From contig NZ_BMWE01000035.1 of assembly GCF_014651075.1 (NCBI RefSeq), positions 1-47,718 of the forward strand: DNA of 47,718 nt, given 5' to 3'. Source of the DNA: Streptomyces djakartensis (GTDB lineage: Bacteria; Actinomycetota; Actinomycetes; Streptomycetales; Streptomycetaceae). The stretch's first letter is position 1. Each line of letters begins with the position of its first letter. Of the stretch, positions 15,204 through 27,456 are shown piece after piece. The translations under genes were made by a program, and so were the position numbers. Below the pieces are notes generated by a model. It ran no database searches, was not told the origin of the DNA, and worked only from the letters and a program-made list of their open reading frames with translations.

Positions 15204-16256
15204 GTGGACGATGACCGGCCCGATGTGCTGCTGACCGGGCTGCTCTTCTACGACCTCGTCCTCACAGGGCTCGGGAAGCCTCCGACCCCGGGCGAGGAGA
15301 TCTGGACGCGGGGCATGGGCTGCGGCCCGGGCGGCATCGCCAACCTGGCCGTGGCCGCCGCCCGCTTCGGCCTGCGTACCTCACTGGCCACGGTGTTCGG
15401 CGACGACTTCTACGGCGCGTACTGCCGGGACGTCCTGTGCGGCCAGGAAGGCGTCGACCTCTCGCTCTCCCGTACGGCGGACGGCTGGCCGACCCCGGTC
15501 ACCGTCTGTGTCGCCCACGGCCACGACCGCGCCCTCATCACCCACGGCCAGGAGCCGCCGCACTCGCAGGACGATCTGGTGCGCGACCCGCCCCGGGCAC
15601 GTACCGCGCTGGTGCACCTCGAGGCGCGGCCGCGCGACTGGCTCGCCAAGGCCGCCGCGAACGGCACGCGGGTCTACGCCGATGTCGGCTGGGATCCCAC
15701 CCAGCAGTGGTCGACGGCCCTGCTGGAACAGCTCGCCCTGTGCCACGCCTTCCTGCCGAACGAGGCGGAGGCCATGGCCTACACCCGCACCGAGAGCGCG
15801 GTGGCCGCGCTCTTCACGCTGTCCGAGCTGGTCCCGGTCGCCGTGGTCACCCGGGGCGGCGAGGGCGCGATGGCCGTCGACCAGATCACCGGCGAGTACG
15901 CGGAGGTGCCCGCCCTCGACGTGGACGTGCTGGACGCCACTGGTGCCGGGGACGTCTTCGGCGCCGCGTTCGTCACCGCCTCACTCGGCGGCTGGCCGCT
16001 GGCGCAGCGGCTGCGGTTCGCGGTGCTCGCCGCCGGGCTGTCCGTCCGGCACCACGGCGGGGCGCCGGCCGCCCCCGGCTGGTACGGCGTGGACCGCTGG
16101 TGGCGCTCCCTGACCGACCCCGAACTGAAGCGGGCCTACGGCTTCCTGACCGACCGCATCCCGGCGGATGCCGGCCCGCCCGTGCGGTACGCCCCTGTCA
16201 CTCCGCCGGCCCCTCACACGTCCGTCGGCCCACGCGCCTGCGAACGGCGGCACTGA
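15204..16256 (+). CDS. PfkB-family sugar kinase
   Basis: A ribokinase-fold kinase of about 350 residues that phosphorylates a sugar or nucleoside with ATP. The family signature DATGAGDVFGAAF begins at residue 244; its second Asp (D250) is the catalytic base. The N-terminal GG block reads GMGCGPGGIANLAVAAARFG. I chose GTG 15204 because GAGAGGA precedes it at good spacing; an in-frame ATG at 15153 lacks a site. Its last 45 residues are Pro-rich. It heads the importer and GH2 operon and is divergent from the DeoR gene, so it probably phosphorylates the sugar released in this pathway. Confidence 0.86.
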   Translation: MDDDRPDVLLTGLLFYDLVLTGLGKPPTPGEEIWTRGMGCGPGGIANLAVAAARFGLRTSLATVFGDDFYGAYCRDVLCGQEGVDLSLSRTADGWPTPVTVCVAHGHDRALITHGQEPPHSQDDLVRDPPRARTALVHLEARPRDWLAKAAANGTRVYADVGWDPTQQWSTALLEQLALCHAFLPNEAEAMAYTRTESAVAALFTLSELVPVAVVTRGGEGAMAVDQITGEYAEVPALDVDVLDATGAGDVFGAAFVTASLGGWPLAQRLRFAVLAAGLSVRHHGGAPAAPGWYGVDRWWRSLTDPELKRAYGFLTDRIPADAGPPVRYAPVTPPAPHTSVGPRACERRH

Positions 16257-16299
16257 TTCCTCCCCCGTCCCCTCAGCACGTCAACAGCAGGAGAGACCC

Positions 16300-17577
16300 G
16301 TGGACCTTTCCCGTAGACGCTTCCTCCAGGCCGCCGCGTTCACCGCCGCCGCCTCCGGCCTGACCGTGGCCTGCGGCAACGGCTCAGGATCGGCCGGCGG
16401 CAAGAACGGCAAGAGCCTCACCTTGTGGTACTGGGGAGGCGCGCTCAGCGACAAGGTGGTCGCCGAGGCGAAGACGCACTTCGGCAAGGACGTGAAGCTG
16501 ACCGTGGCCTCCATAGGCGGCGACTTCAAGTCGAAGCTCACCACCACCCTCGCGGCGGGTACCTCGGTGCCCGACATCACCGGCATCAAGGGCGAGGACA
16601 TGGCGTCCTTCCTGCCCAACGCGAACCGCTTCCTCGACCTGAACGAGCTGGGTTTCAAGGAGGTCTCCTCGAAGTACCTGGACTGGAAGACCAAGCTCGC
16701 CCGGACCGAGGACGGCAAGCAGATCGGTTTCCCGATCGACATCGGCCCCACCGCTCTCTTCTTCCGCGCGGACCGCTTCGACAAGGCCGGGCTGCCCACC
16801 GACCCGGACAAGGTCGCCGCCGAGGCCGGAACCTGGGAGGACTACTTCGCCCTCGGCGTCGAGCTGCGCAAGAAGGTGCCCGGCACCTACCTGATCAACA
16901 ACATCAGCTCGGTGTTCAACATCGCGGTGGGGCAGGGCACCGAGCGGTTCATCGACAGGGACAACCGCTTCATCGGCGACCAGGACCACATCCGCAAGGC
17001 GTGGACCACGGCGATCCGCCCCTACACCCTCGGCATCGACGCCAAGATCAACGACAACACCTGGAACGCCGCCGTCGGCAAGAGCCTGAACACCGAGCTC
17101 GGCGCGGCCTGGCACGCGCTGGACATCGAGCAGGCGGCCCCCGGCACCAAGGGCAAGTGGCGGGTGTGCGCGACGCCCGGCGGACCGGCCAACCAGGGCG
17201 GCTCCTACCTGGCCCTGCCCAAGCAGTGCCGGAACCCCGAAGAGGCGTTCAAGATCATCAGCTGGATCCTCAGCCCGGAGAACGACGCCCGGGGCTTCAC
17301 CGACGCCGCGATCTTCCCGGCCGCGCCCGCCGCGTACTCCATGCCGGCCATGACGGGCGGCGACCCCTTCTTCGGCGGGCAGAAGGTCATCGAGGTGTTC
17401 GGCCCCGCCGCCAAGGCCATCCCGGCCAGTTACGAGGCACCCGCCGACGCCGCCGTCATGGCGCCCTACATGACCGCCCTGACCAGCATCGAGGCCAAGG
17501 GCAGGAATCCCGATGACGCCTGGAAGGACGCGGTCGGCCAGGCCAGGCAGATCGCCCGGCGACAGGGGGTGAAGTGA
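16300..17577 (+). CDS. Sugar ABC transporter substrate-binding lipoprotein
   Basis: A 425-residue extracellular solute-binding protein (family 1, CUT1 importer). The signal has a twin-arginine motif SRRRFLQ at 4-10 and a lipobox LTVAC with Cys25 as the lipid-anchored residue, so it is a Tat-exported lipoprotein. GTG 16300 follows CAGGAGAG. The body has the usual two-lobe pattern (LTLWYWGG near the N-terminus, WEDYFALGVELRKK, FPAAPAAY). The permease gene begins 2 bp after its stop. It is the sugar receptor for the cluster; cargo length and identity are not readable. Confidence 0.93.
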   Translation: MDLSRRRFLQAAAFTAAASGLTVACGNGSGSAGGKNGKSLTLWYWGGALSDKVVAEAKTHFGKDVKLTVASIGGDFKSKLTTTLAAGTSVPDITGIKGEDMASFLPNANRFLDLNELGFKEVSSKYLDWKTKLARTEDGKQIGFPIDIGPTALFFRADRFDKAGLPTDPDKVAAEAGTWEDYFALGVELRKKVPGTYLINNISSVFNIAVGQGTERFIDRDNRFIGDQDHIRKAWTTAIRPYTLGIDAKINDNTWNAAVGKSLNTELGAAWHALDIEQAAPGTKGKWRVCATPGGPANQGGSYLALPKQCRNPEEAFKIISWILSPENDARGFTDAAIFPAAPAAYSMPAMTGGDPFFGGQKVIEVFGPAAKAIPASYEAPADAAVMAPYMTALTSIEAKGRNPDDAWKDAVGQARQIARRQGVK

Positions 17578-17578
17578 G

Positions 17579-18586
17579 GTGACGTCACCTCCGGTCACCG
17601 GCCCCGCCGTGGCGCCCCGGCACCGCGGCGGGCCGGGCCCGGCCCGCTTCCGTCCGCGGCGCACACCGCCGGCGGGCACCGCGCGGCGGGCGCGTCGCGG
17701 AGTACTGGCCCACTGGCGGCAGTACCTGGCGATCTCCCCCTTCTTCCTGATCTTCGGCGCCTTCTCGTTCTTCCCGGTCTTCTACTCGCTGTACCTCGCC
17801 TTCCAGCGCTGGGACGGCATGGGCACCATGCAGTTCGTGGGCCTGGACCAGTTCCGGTTCCTTCTGGACGACCCGGTCTTCTGGATGTCGATCCGCAACA
17901 CGCTGGCGATCTGGGTCCTGTCCACCGTCCCCACGCTGTTCGGCGCCCTGGTGCTGGCGACGCTGCTGCATTCGGTGCGGCGCTTCAAGGGCTTCTACCG
18001 CATCGCCCTCTACATACCGAACGTCACCTCGATCGTCGCCGTGGCGATCTTCTTCGGCGCCGTGTTCAGCAACAACTTCGGCCTGGTCAACGCGATCCTG
18101 GGCACGGTCGGCATCCCACCCGTCCCGTGGCTGAGCAATCCGTGGCTGATCAAACTGGTCATCGCGCTGCTGATGACCTGGATGTGGACCGGCTACAACA
18201 TGATCATCTACCTGGCGGGCCTCCAGGCCATTCCCACGCAGATCTACGAGGCCGCGAAGCTGGACGGCGCCGGGCCGGTCCGCACGTTCTTCCAGATCAC
18301 GGTGCCGATCATGCGGCCCATCATCCTGTTCACGGTCGTCATCTCGACCATCAACGGCCTGCAGAGCTTCAGCGAACCCCAGGTCCTGTTCGGCAGCAAC
18401 GCCGCCAACCCGAACCTCGGCGGTCCGGGCCAGGCGGGTCTGACCACGCTGCTGTACTTCTACCAGTCGGCCTTCGTCAACAACGACTACGGCTACGGCG
18501 CCGCCATCGTGTGGGCCTTCTTCGTACTGATCTTGGTGCTGGTCGTCGTCAACTGGCGTCTCGTCCAGCGCGGGAGGAAGTCATGA
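17579..18586 (+). CDS. CUT1 sugar ABC permease (MalF-type)
   Basis: A 335-residue inner-membrane permease with six predicted membrane spans, the first at FFLIFGAFSFFPVFYSLYLA. The cytoplasmic EAA loop that docks the ATPase reads YEAAKLDGAGPVRTFF. A long basic Pro/Arg-rich N-terminus precedes the first span. It starts at GTG 2 bp after the lipoprotein gene and ends overlapping the next permease by 4 bp. No ATPase gene is present here; in Streptomyces the shared MsiK ATPase serves such importers. Confidence 0.92.
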   Translation: MTSPPVTGPAVAPRHRGGPGPARFRPRRTPPAGTARRARRGVLAHWRQYLAISPFFLIFGAFSFFPVFYSLYLAFQRWDGMGTMQFVGLDQFRFLLDDPVFWMSIRNTLAIWVLSTVPTLFGALVLATLLHSVRRFKGFYRIALYIPNVTSIVAVAIFFGAVFSNNFGLVNAILGTVGIPPVPWLSNPWLIKLVIALLMTWMWTGYNMIIYLAGLQAIPTQIYEAAKLDGAGPVRTFFQITVPIMRPIILFTVVISTINGLQSFSEPQVLFGSNAANPNLGGPGQAGLTTLLYFYQSAFVNNDYGYGAAIVWAFFVLILVLVVVNWRLVQRGRKS

Positions 18587-19431
18587 CCGCACTGCTCAAG
18601 AGGCGGTCACGGCGCCCCAAGGGCCTGACCGCGCACATCGTCCTCGGCCTGGCCGTGCTGATCTCGGTCTTCCCGTTCGTGTGGACGATCGTCATGGCGA
18701 CGAACACGACCCAGGACATCTACAAGAGCCCGCCGAAGCTCACCTTCGGTTCGCATCTGCTGGAGAACGTCCGGCACGTGCTCGACACCATCGACTTCTT
18801 CGGGTCGATGCTGAACACGGTCGTCGTCGCGTCCGTCACCACCGTCCTGGTCCTGTTCGTCGACTCCCTGGCGGCCTTCGCCTTCGCCAAGTTCGACTTC
18901 CCCGGACGCAAGGCGCTGTTCGCCACGCTGGTGGGGTTCATGATGCTGCCGCTGCAGCTGGCCGTCCTCCCGCAGTTCATCCTCATGTCCGACATCGGCT
19001 GGGTCGGTACGCTCAAGGCGCTGATCCCACCCGCCCTGGCCAACGCCTTCGGCATCTTCTGGCTGCGCCAGTACGTGCAGAACGGCGTACCGGACGAACT
19101 CCTCGACGCGGCGCGCATCGACGGCGCCGGGTTCTTCCGCCAGTACTGGAACATCGTGCTGCCGATGATCAGGCCCGCGCTGTCCTTCCTCGCCATCTAC
19201 GCCTTCGTCGGTGCCTGGAACGACTACATCTGGCCGCTCGTCGTGCTCACCGACCCCAGCCACCTCACCCTCCAGGTGACACTCGCCCAGCTCCACGTCG
19301 GCCACACCACCGACTACAGCATGGTCATGGCGGGCGTGCTCATGGCGTCCATTCCCCTGGTCGTGGTGTTCACCATCTTCGCCCGCGGCTTCATCGCTGG
19401 CGCCACCGAGGGAGCGGTACAGGGGACCTGA
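18583..19431 (+). CDS. CUT1 sugar ABC permease (MalG-type)
   Basis: A 282-residue permease with six spans. It begins MTALLKRRSRRPKGLTAH before the first membrane helix (IVLGLAVLISVFPFVWTIV). The EAA loop reads LDAARIDGAGFFRQYWNIV. ATG 18583 overlaps the MalF-type stop (ATGA) and GGGAGGAAG lies 3-11 nt upstream. It completes the lipoprotein-permease-permease set. A relic of a phosphodiesterase-superfamily gene separates it from the GH2 gene. Confidence 0.93.
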   Translation: MTALLKRRSRRPKGLTAHIVLGLAVLISVFPFVWTIVMATNTTQDIYKSPPKLTFGSHLLENVRHVLDTIDFFGSMLNTVVVASVTTVLVLFVDSLAAFAFAKFDFPGRKALFATLVGFMMLPLQLAVLPQFILMSDIGWVGTLKALIPPALANAFGIFWLRQYVQNGVPDELLDAARIDGAGFFRQYWNIVLPMIRPALSFLAIYAFVGAWNDYIWPLVVLTDPSHLTLQVTLAQLHVGHTTDYSMVMAGVLMASIPLVVVFTIFARGFIAGATEGAVQGT

Positions 19432-19453
19432 GGGCCGCGCCCCGACAGGGGCG

Positions 19454-19614
19454 TCCGGGCACGGTGCCCCCGGCCCGCCCGGCGGAACCCGGCTCGGCGC
19501 TCCCGGCCTCGTCGACATCGCCCCCACCGTCCTGGACCGTCTCGGCATCCCCGTCGACCCCGCCTGGGGCCTGCGGGGGCGCGTCCTGCCCCGCCTCACG
19601 ACTTCGGAATGGTC

Positions 19615-19618
<4 letters not shown>
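19454..19618 (+). pseudogene. C-terminal relic of alkaline-phosphatase-superfamily phosphodiesterase
   Basis: In the 183 bp between permease and GH2, one plus-strand frame reads GGTRLGAPGLVDIAPTVLDR followed by LGIPVDPAWGLRGR and ends in TGA at 19616-19618. The order VDIAPTVLxxLGIPVDPAWGLxGR is characteristic of the extreme C-terminus of nucleotide pyrophosphatase/phosphodiesterase-type members of the alkaline phosphatase superfamily. No start codon with a ribosome site and no catalytic part remain. Its TGA overlaps the ATG at 19615 of the GH2 gene (ATGA), the coupling expected if the intact gene once stood in this operon. Family assignment is from recognised sequence, not a search. Confidence 0.6.
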
Positions 19619-22545
<2,927 letters not shown>

Positions 22546-22595
22546 CACTCCCCTTCCGTCACCTTCATGCCTCTCAGCAACTTCATGGAGCACAC

Positions 22596-24431
22596 GTGTG
22601 CACTTCGCATGACCAGGCCGTGGGCGAGACGCCCCAGGCCGGTGCCGCCAGACGCGGCTTCCTCCGTGCCACCGCGCTGCTCGGCGCGACCGCCGCCGCC
22701 ATGACCGCCCTGCCCACCGCCACCGCCCGGGCGGAAACCCCGATCCCCCGCCCCGACCCGCGCAGCCGCCGCTTCACGCTCGCCGTGATGCCCGACACCC
22801 AGTACCTCTTCGACGGGCCGAGCATCGACAGGGCGCCGGTGGAGGCGTCGCTGCGGTATCTGCTGGAGCACGGCGCGCAGGAGAACATCGTCTTCCTGTC
22901 GCACCTCGGAGACCTCACGCAGAACGGCGCGAAGGACGAGTTCGCGGCGATCGGCGAGGCGTTCCGGCTGCTGGACCGGCGGGGCGTCGGCTACAGCGTC
23001 CTGGCCGGCAACCACGACGTGCGGTCGTCGACGACCGACCAGCGCGGTGCGACACCGTACCTGGACGCCTTCGGGCCGGAGCGCTTCGAGGGGAAGCCCA
23101 CGTTCGGCGGTGCCTCCCCGGACGGCTACAACACCTTCCACCGCTTCACGGCGGGGAGCCGCCAGTGGCTGGTGCTCGCGCTGGACTGGCGGCTGTCACC
23201 GCAGGGGTACGCGTGGGCGAAGGACGTCATGGCGCGGCATCCGAAGACCCCCGTCATCCTCACCACCCACGAACTGGTCGTCGGGGACGACTCCCTGTCG
23301 GACTACGGGCAGCAACTGTGGGACCGGCTGATCGAGGAGCACGACCAGATCTTCCTCGCCCTGGGCGGGCACTACTGGCCCGCCGCCCGGGCGACCCGGA
23401 AGAACGCGGCAGGGCACGACGTCCACCTGCACCTGACGAACTACCAGAACCGGTACTTCGGCGGCGCGGCGATGATCCGCCTCTACCGGTTCGACCTGGA
23501 CCGGAACGTCATCGACGTGGAGACGATCTCGCCGTGGATCCTTGGCCGGGCGGCGAAGGGGCTCAACGAGCTGGAGCGGCAGGAGATGGAGCTGAGCGGC
23601 GACGCCGACCGGTTCTCCGTCGAGATCGACTTCGAACGGCGGTTCTCCGGGTTCGCGCCCGTGCCCACCCGGCCCGCCCGGCCCGTGGCGAGGATGCTGG
23701 TGCCGGGCACGATGGCGTACTGGCGCTTCGAGAAGCCCGTCGACGGCACGGACGGAACCGTCCGGGACCTGTCCGGGCGGGGCAACGACCTGTCCCTGGT
23801 CACCGTCGGTGGCGGAGCCCTGGGTTGGTCGGCCGACCACCATCCCGACCAGCCGGGCCACGGCAGCCTGGAGTTCCGGGGCGGCAAGCCGCCGCTGAAG
23901 GGCGCCTACCTGCGCACGGTCGACGGCGCCCCGCTCAACCGGGCCACCTTCGGGGACGGCTACACCATCGAGGCGTTCTACCGCCTGCCCGCCGACTGGG
24001 ACCCCGGCCGCAACGCCTGGTCGGGCCTGGTCTCCCGCACGGGCACGGGCGGCGCCGCCGGAAAGACGGCGGACGACCCGGACGAGCCGCTGGCCACCCT
24101 GTCGCTGTCCAACGACCGGGAGCCGCAGTGGGCGACGCGCCCGCTCAACCAGCAGGGCATCGCCACCAACTGGGGTCAGGAGACGCCGCTGGAGACCTGG
24201 TGGCACCTCGCGGTCGTCAACGACGGCAGGCACACCACGCTGTACGTCGAGGGCTGCCCGGTGCTCCGCAACCCCAGGGCGTCCGCGGTCGGCATCACCT
24301 CCGTCGGGCTCCCGTGGCTGCTCGGCGGCTACGAGTACGGCGGCACCATCGACCAGATCTTCCACGGCCGGCTCGGCGACGTCCGGATCGTCGCCCGGGC
24401 GCTGCCCGTCACGTCCTTCATGAACCAGTGA
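22596..24431 (+). CDS. Tat-exported calcineurin-like phosphoesterase with LamG domain
   Basis: A 611-residue exported protein. Residues 19-24 (RRGFLR) and the Ala-rich stretch after them form a Tat signal ending near ATARA. The phosphoesterase domain carries MPDTQY (65-70), HLGDLTQNG (103-111), LAGNHD and TTHEL, matching secreted metallophosphoesterases of the PDTQ type. About residues 370-600 form a LamG/concanavalin-like jelly roll (AYWRFEKPVDG, YTIEAFYRLPADW, WWHLAVVNDG), a likely glycan-binding module. GTG 22596 has GGAG 6 nt upstream. It sits between the GH2 and PHP genes, so extracellular removal of phosphate or a phosphodiester from the imported glycan is a reasonable but unproved role. 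Confidence 0.87.
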   Translation: MCTSHDQAVGETPQAGAARRGFLRATALLGATAAAMTALPTATARAETPIPRPDPRSRRFTLAVMPDTQYLFDGPSIDRAPVEASLRYLLEHGAQENIVFLSHLGDLTQNGAKDEFAAIGEAFRLLDRRGVGYSVLAGNHDVRSSTTDQRGATPYLDAFGPERFEGKPTFGGASPDGYNTFHRFTAGSRQWLVLALDWRLSPQGYAWAKDVMARHPKTPVILTTHELVVGDDSLSDYGQQLWDRLIEEHDQIFLALGGHYWPAARATRKNAAGHDVHLHLTNYQNRYFGGAAMIRLYRFDLDRNVIDVETISPWILGRAAKGLNELERQEMELSGDADRFSVEIDFERRFSGFAPVPTRPARPVARMLVPGTMAYWRFEKPVDGTDGTVRDLSGRGNDLSLVTVGGGALGWSADHHPDQPGHGSLEFRGGKPPLKGAYLRTVDGAPLNRATFGDGYTIEAFYRLPADWDPGRNAWSGLVSRTGTGGAAGKTADDPDEPLATLSLSNDREPQWATRPLNQQGIATNWGQETPLETWWHLAVVNDGRHTTLYVEGCPVLRNPRASAVGITSVGLPWLLGGYEYGGTIDQIFHGRLGDVRIVARALPVTSFMNQ

Positions 24432-24447
24432 CCCCCGAGGAACCCTC

Positions 24448-26118
24448 ATGACCGAGCAGCAGCTGCCCCACTGGGCCGACCCGTCCGTCGCGTCCTCGGC
24501 GTTGGATCCGCAGGGCGTCTCCCGCCGCGGGCTACTGCGCCGCGCGGGCCTGTTCGGCGCCGCCTTCGCCCTGGGCTCCGCGGCCACCCCGGCCCTGGCC
24601 GCCGGTGAGCCGCGACTCGGCGGCGAGGACCCCGGCCTCGCCTACCTCGTCGGCGACCACCACATCCACTCCGTCTACAGCCACGACGCCAAGTACACGT
24701 TCTCCCAGCTGGCTACCGCGGGCGCGAGGTACGGCCTGGACTGGATGGTCTTCACCGAGCACTCGAACTTCGGGCACGCCGACTTCGGGGCCGCCATGGA
24801 GCACGAGGAGATCCTCAGGGCACGGGCGGAGAACCCGCGACAGCTGATCTTCCAGGGTCTGGAGTGGTACATCCCGGCGGCCGAGCACTGCACGGTGTTC
24901 ACCGCGCCCGGCCGGAACGAGGTCGACCTGCTCACCCGCTTCGAGCGCGCCTACGACGGCAAGCTCCTCGGCTACGCCAAGGGCGGCCCGGGCGACGCCG
25001 ACACGGCCCGCAACGAGGCCCACGCCGTCAAGGCGATCAAGTGGCTGGCCGAGCAGCGCCGTTCGGGTTACGTCGACGACGTGCTGGTCCTCGCCAACCA
25101 CCCCATGCGGCTGGGCATCGACTCGCCGCACGAGATGCGCGCCTGGCGGGACGCGGCGCCCGAGATCATGATCGGCATGGAGGGCGCGCCCGGCGCCCAG
25201 GGCGCCGCCCTGCCGGGCTGGCGCGGCGCCACCTCGATCCGCGGCGAGTACGAGAACAAGCCGTCCGCCCAGTCCTGGCCCGGCTACCCGGCGGACGCGT
25301 ACCTGACGTACGGCGGCTTCGACTGGGCGACCGCGACCGTCGGCGGCCTGTGGGACTCGATGCTCGCCGAGGGCCGGCTGTTCTCGATCACCACCAACTC
25401 CGACGCCCACCGGATCGTCTTCGACACCTGGAAGAACGGTGACTGGCAGCCCGGCCAGACCTTCGACGGCACCGGGAAGCTGCCCGACCCGGTGAACACG
25501 GACACCCCGCAGCCCGGCAGCGACTTCTGGCCGGGACAGTTCAGCCGCACCCACGTGGGCGTGACGGGCTACGGCTACCGCGCGGTCATGGCGGGTCTGC
25601 GCGCGGGCCGGGTCTGGCTCGACCACGGGCATCTGCTCGACGGGCTCGACGTCCGGCTGCGGCGGGAGACGGACCGGGGCCGGGGTGTGACGCTCGGCGG
25701 CCGGCTGCGGGTGCGCAAGGGTGAGAAGCTCACGCTCGACATCACCGTGACGACCGCCTCGCGGCCCAACCCGCAGGGCGTGCTGCCCGAGTTGGCGCAC
25801 GTGGACGTCATCCGCGGCGCGGTGCGGGGCCCGGTCGCCGACCGCGACACCTTCAGAGCCCCGGACACTCGGGTCGTCCGCTCGCAGGACGTCTCCGGCC
25901 GCACGGGCACCTACACCCTGCGCGTCCCGCTGACCGCCGGTGAGGAGTCCTTCTACGTCCGGCTGCGCGGCAGCGACGGCAACCGGCACGGCACCGGCTA
26001 CCTCGGCGCCGCCGTGGACCCGAACGGGCCGGTCCCGCACCCGCCCGGAGACGGTGACCCGTGGGCGGACACGTGGTTCTACTCGAACCCGGTCTTCGTC
26101 GACGTGGTGGCTTCCTGA
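24448..26118 (+). CDS. Tat-exported PHP-domain hydrolase (CehA/McbA family)
   Basis: A 556-residue exported protein. A Tat signal (SRRGLLRRAG at 25-34, AATPALAA cleavage region) precedes the PHP domain, which opens with GDHHIHSVYSHDAKY and holds MVFTEHSNFGH, LANHPMR and TTNSDAHRI as further metal ligands. Such CehA/McbA-family proteins are metal-dependent esterases or phosphoesterases. A C-terminal beta-rich domain ends the protein. GAGGAA precedes the ATG, 16 bp after the LamG gene's stop, so the two are co-transcribed. The pair places two exported metal hydrolases in one sugar operon. Confidence 0.87.
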   Translation: MTEQQLPHWADPSVASSALDPQGVSRRGLLRRAGLFGAAFALGSAATPALAAGEPRLGGEDPGLAYLVGDHHIHSVYSHDAKYTFSQLATAGARYGLDWMVFTEHSNFGHADFGAAMEHEEILRARAENPRQLIFQGLEWYIPAAEHCTVFTAPGRNEVDLLTRFERAYDGKLLGYAKGGPGDADTARNEAHAVKAIKWLAEQRRSGYVDDVLVLANHPMRLGIDSPHEMRAWRDAAPEIMIGMEGAPGAQGAALPGWRGATSIRGEYENKPSAQSWPGYPADAYLTYGGFDWATATVGGLWDSMLAEGRLFSITTNSDAHRIVFDTWKNGDWQPGQTFDGTGKLPDPVNTDTPQPGSDFWPGQFSRTHVGVTGYGYRAVMAGLRAGRVWLDHGHLLDGLDVRLRRETDRGRGVTLGGRLRVRKGEKLTLDITVTTASRPNPQGVLPELAHVDVIRGAVRGPVADRDTFRAPDTRVVRSQDVSGRTGTYTLRVPLTAGEESFYVRLRGSDGNRHGTGYLGAAVDPNGPVPHPPGDGDPWADTWFYSNPVFVDVVAS

Positions 26119-26174
26119 CCTGGGACGCGTCTCCGGCAGATCACCCACCGACGGAGCGGAGGTACGGTGGCCGC

Positions 26175-27002
26175 GTGACCGGTGAAGAGTCGCTGCGGCC
26201 GCAGTCCCTGATGCTGACGTTCCTGGGTGACCAGGTGCTCGGGCGGGACGTGTGCGTGTACTCGGGCAGCGTCATCGACGTGTTCGCCCGGGCCGGGATC
26301 GGTGAGCAGGCGACCCGCTCCACGCTGAGCCGGATGGCCGGCCGTGATCTGCTGCGCCGCCAGCGCGAGGGCCGCCGCATGTACTTCGGGCTCACCGAGC
26401 GTTCGGAGGCGGTGCTGCGCGACGGGGAGCGGCGGATCTGGCGGACCGGGGCCGTCAACCGCCACTGGGACGGCACCTGGACGCTGCTCGGCTTCTCGCT
26501 GCCCGAGTCCTGGCAGCGCCAGCGCCACGACCTGCGCTCCCAGCTGACCTGGAGCGGCTTCGGACCGCTGTTCAACGGCCTGTGGATCGCTCCCGGCCAG
26601 GTCGACGTGTCGGCCCTCGTCGCCGAGCTCGGCCTGTCCGCCCACGTGAAGGTGTTCCGGGCGCACGCGGAGGCCGGCATGGACATCGGCCAGATGATCG
26701 AGGAGACCTGGGAGCTGTCCGATCTGGCCGGCCGGTACGCGTCCTTCGTGCGCCGCTGGCGGCCCTGGGAGGACGAACTCCCCGACGCCGACGACGCCTT
26801 GGTGCTGCGCCTGCGGTTGCAGACCGAGTGGCTGCGGATCGTCCGGCGCGACCCGCGTCTGCCGGTGAAGCACCTGCCGGAGGACTGGCCGGCGGAACCG
26901 GCCGAAAAGACGTTCCGGACGGTGCACGAGCGGCTGTCACCGCTCGCCCGCGCCGCCTCGGAACGCCTTCTGGACCTGGTGCCGGCGCGGCCTCAGGCGT
27001 AG
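26175..27002 (+). CDS. PaaX-family transcriptional regulator
   Basis: A 275-residue regulator. The N-terminal winged helix reads AGIGEQATRSTLSRMAGRDL followed by LRRQREGRRMYFGLT, and the central domain FNGLWIAPGQVDV is typical of PaaX. PaaX regulators repress aryl- and acyl-CoA catabolism and respond to CoA thioesters. It starts at GTG 26175. Its end overlaps the MaoC gene by 10 bp on the opposite strand. The adjacent CoA ligase/MaoC operon is a plausible target. Confidence 0.87.
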   Translation: MTGEESLRPQSLMLTFLGDQVLGRDVCVYSGSVIDVFARAGIGEQATRSTLSRMAGRDLLRRQREGRRMYFGLTERSEAVLRDGERRIWRTGAVNRHWDGTWTLLGFSLPESWQRQRHDLRSQLTWSGFGPLFNGLWIAPGQVDVSALVAELGLSAHVKVFRAHAEAGMDIGQMIEETWELSDLAGRYASFVRRWRPWEDELPDADDALVLRLRLQTEWLRIVRRDPRLPVKHLPEDWPAEPAEKTFRTVHERLSPLARAASERLLDLVPARPQA

Positions 27003-27448
27003 AACCGCGACAGGCTCTGCAGCACCGCGGCGGGCTTGGTGCCGCCCTCGATCTCGATCGCGCCCTCGACGGTGATCTGCGCACCGCCCGGCACGTCCTC
27101 GACCTCGGCGAGCCTCGCCGTGAGGCGGATGCGGGAGCCCACCTTCACGGGGGACGGGAAACGCACCTTGTTGAGGCCGTAGTTGACCTTCGTCGTCACG
27201 CCCTGGACGTCAAGGAGCTCGGTGAACAGCGGGATGAAGAGGGAGAGCGTGAGGTAGCCGTGCGCGATGGGGGCGCCGAAGGGGCCCTCCTTGGCGCGCT
27301 CGGGGTCCACGTGGATCCACTGGTGGTCGCCGGTGGCGTCGGCGAAGGTGTCGACGCGCTCCTGCGTGACCTCGATCCACTCGCTGGTGCCGAGGTCTTC
27401 CCCGGAGAGCTTCTTGAGTTCGTCGAGGCCGTTGACGGTGATGCTCAT
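26993..27448 (-). CDS. MaoC-family (R)-hydratase
   Basis: A 151-residue hot-dog-fold hydratase that adds water to an enoyl-CoA. The active-site block DATGDHQWIHVDPERA with GPFGAPIAHGYLTLSL is the standard hydratase 2 signature, with catalytic Asp and His. ATG 27448 follows AAGGA. The gene is 8 bp after the acyl-CoA ligase and the last of the minus-strand operon. It presumably handles the CoA thioester made by the ligase. Confidence 0.92.
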   Translation of the reverse strand: MSITVNGLDELKKLSGEDLGTSEWIEVTQERVDTFADATGDHQWIHVDPERAKEGPFGAPIAHGYLTLSLFIPLFTELLDVQGVTTKVNYGLNKVRFPSPVKVGSRIRLTARLAEVEDVPGGAQITVEGAIEIEGGTKPAAVLQSLSRFYA

Positions 27449-27456
27449 GCGGTTCC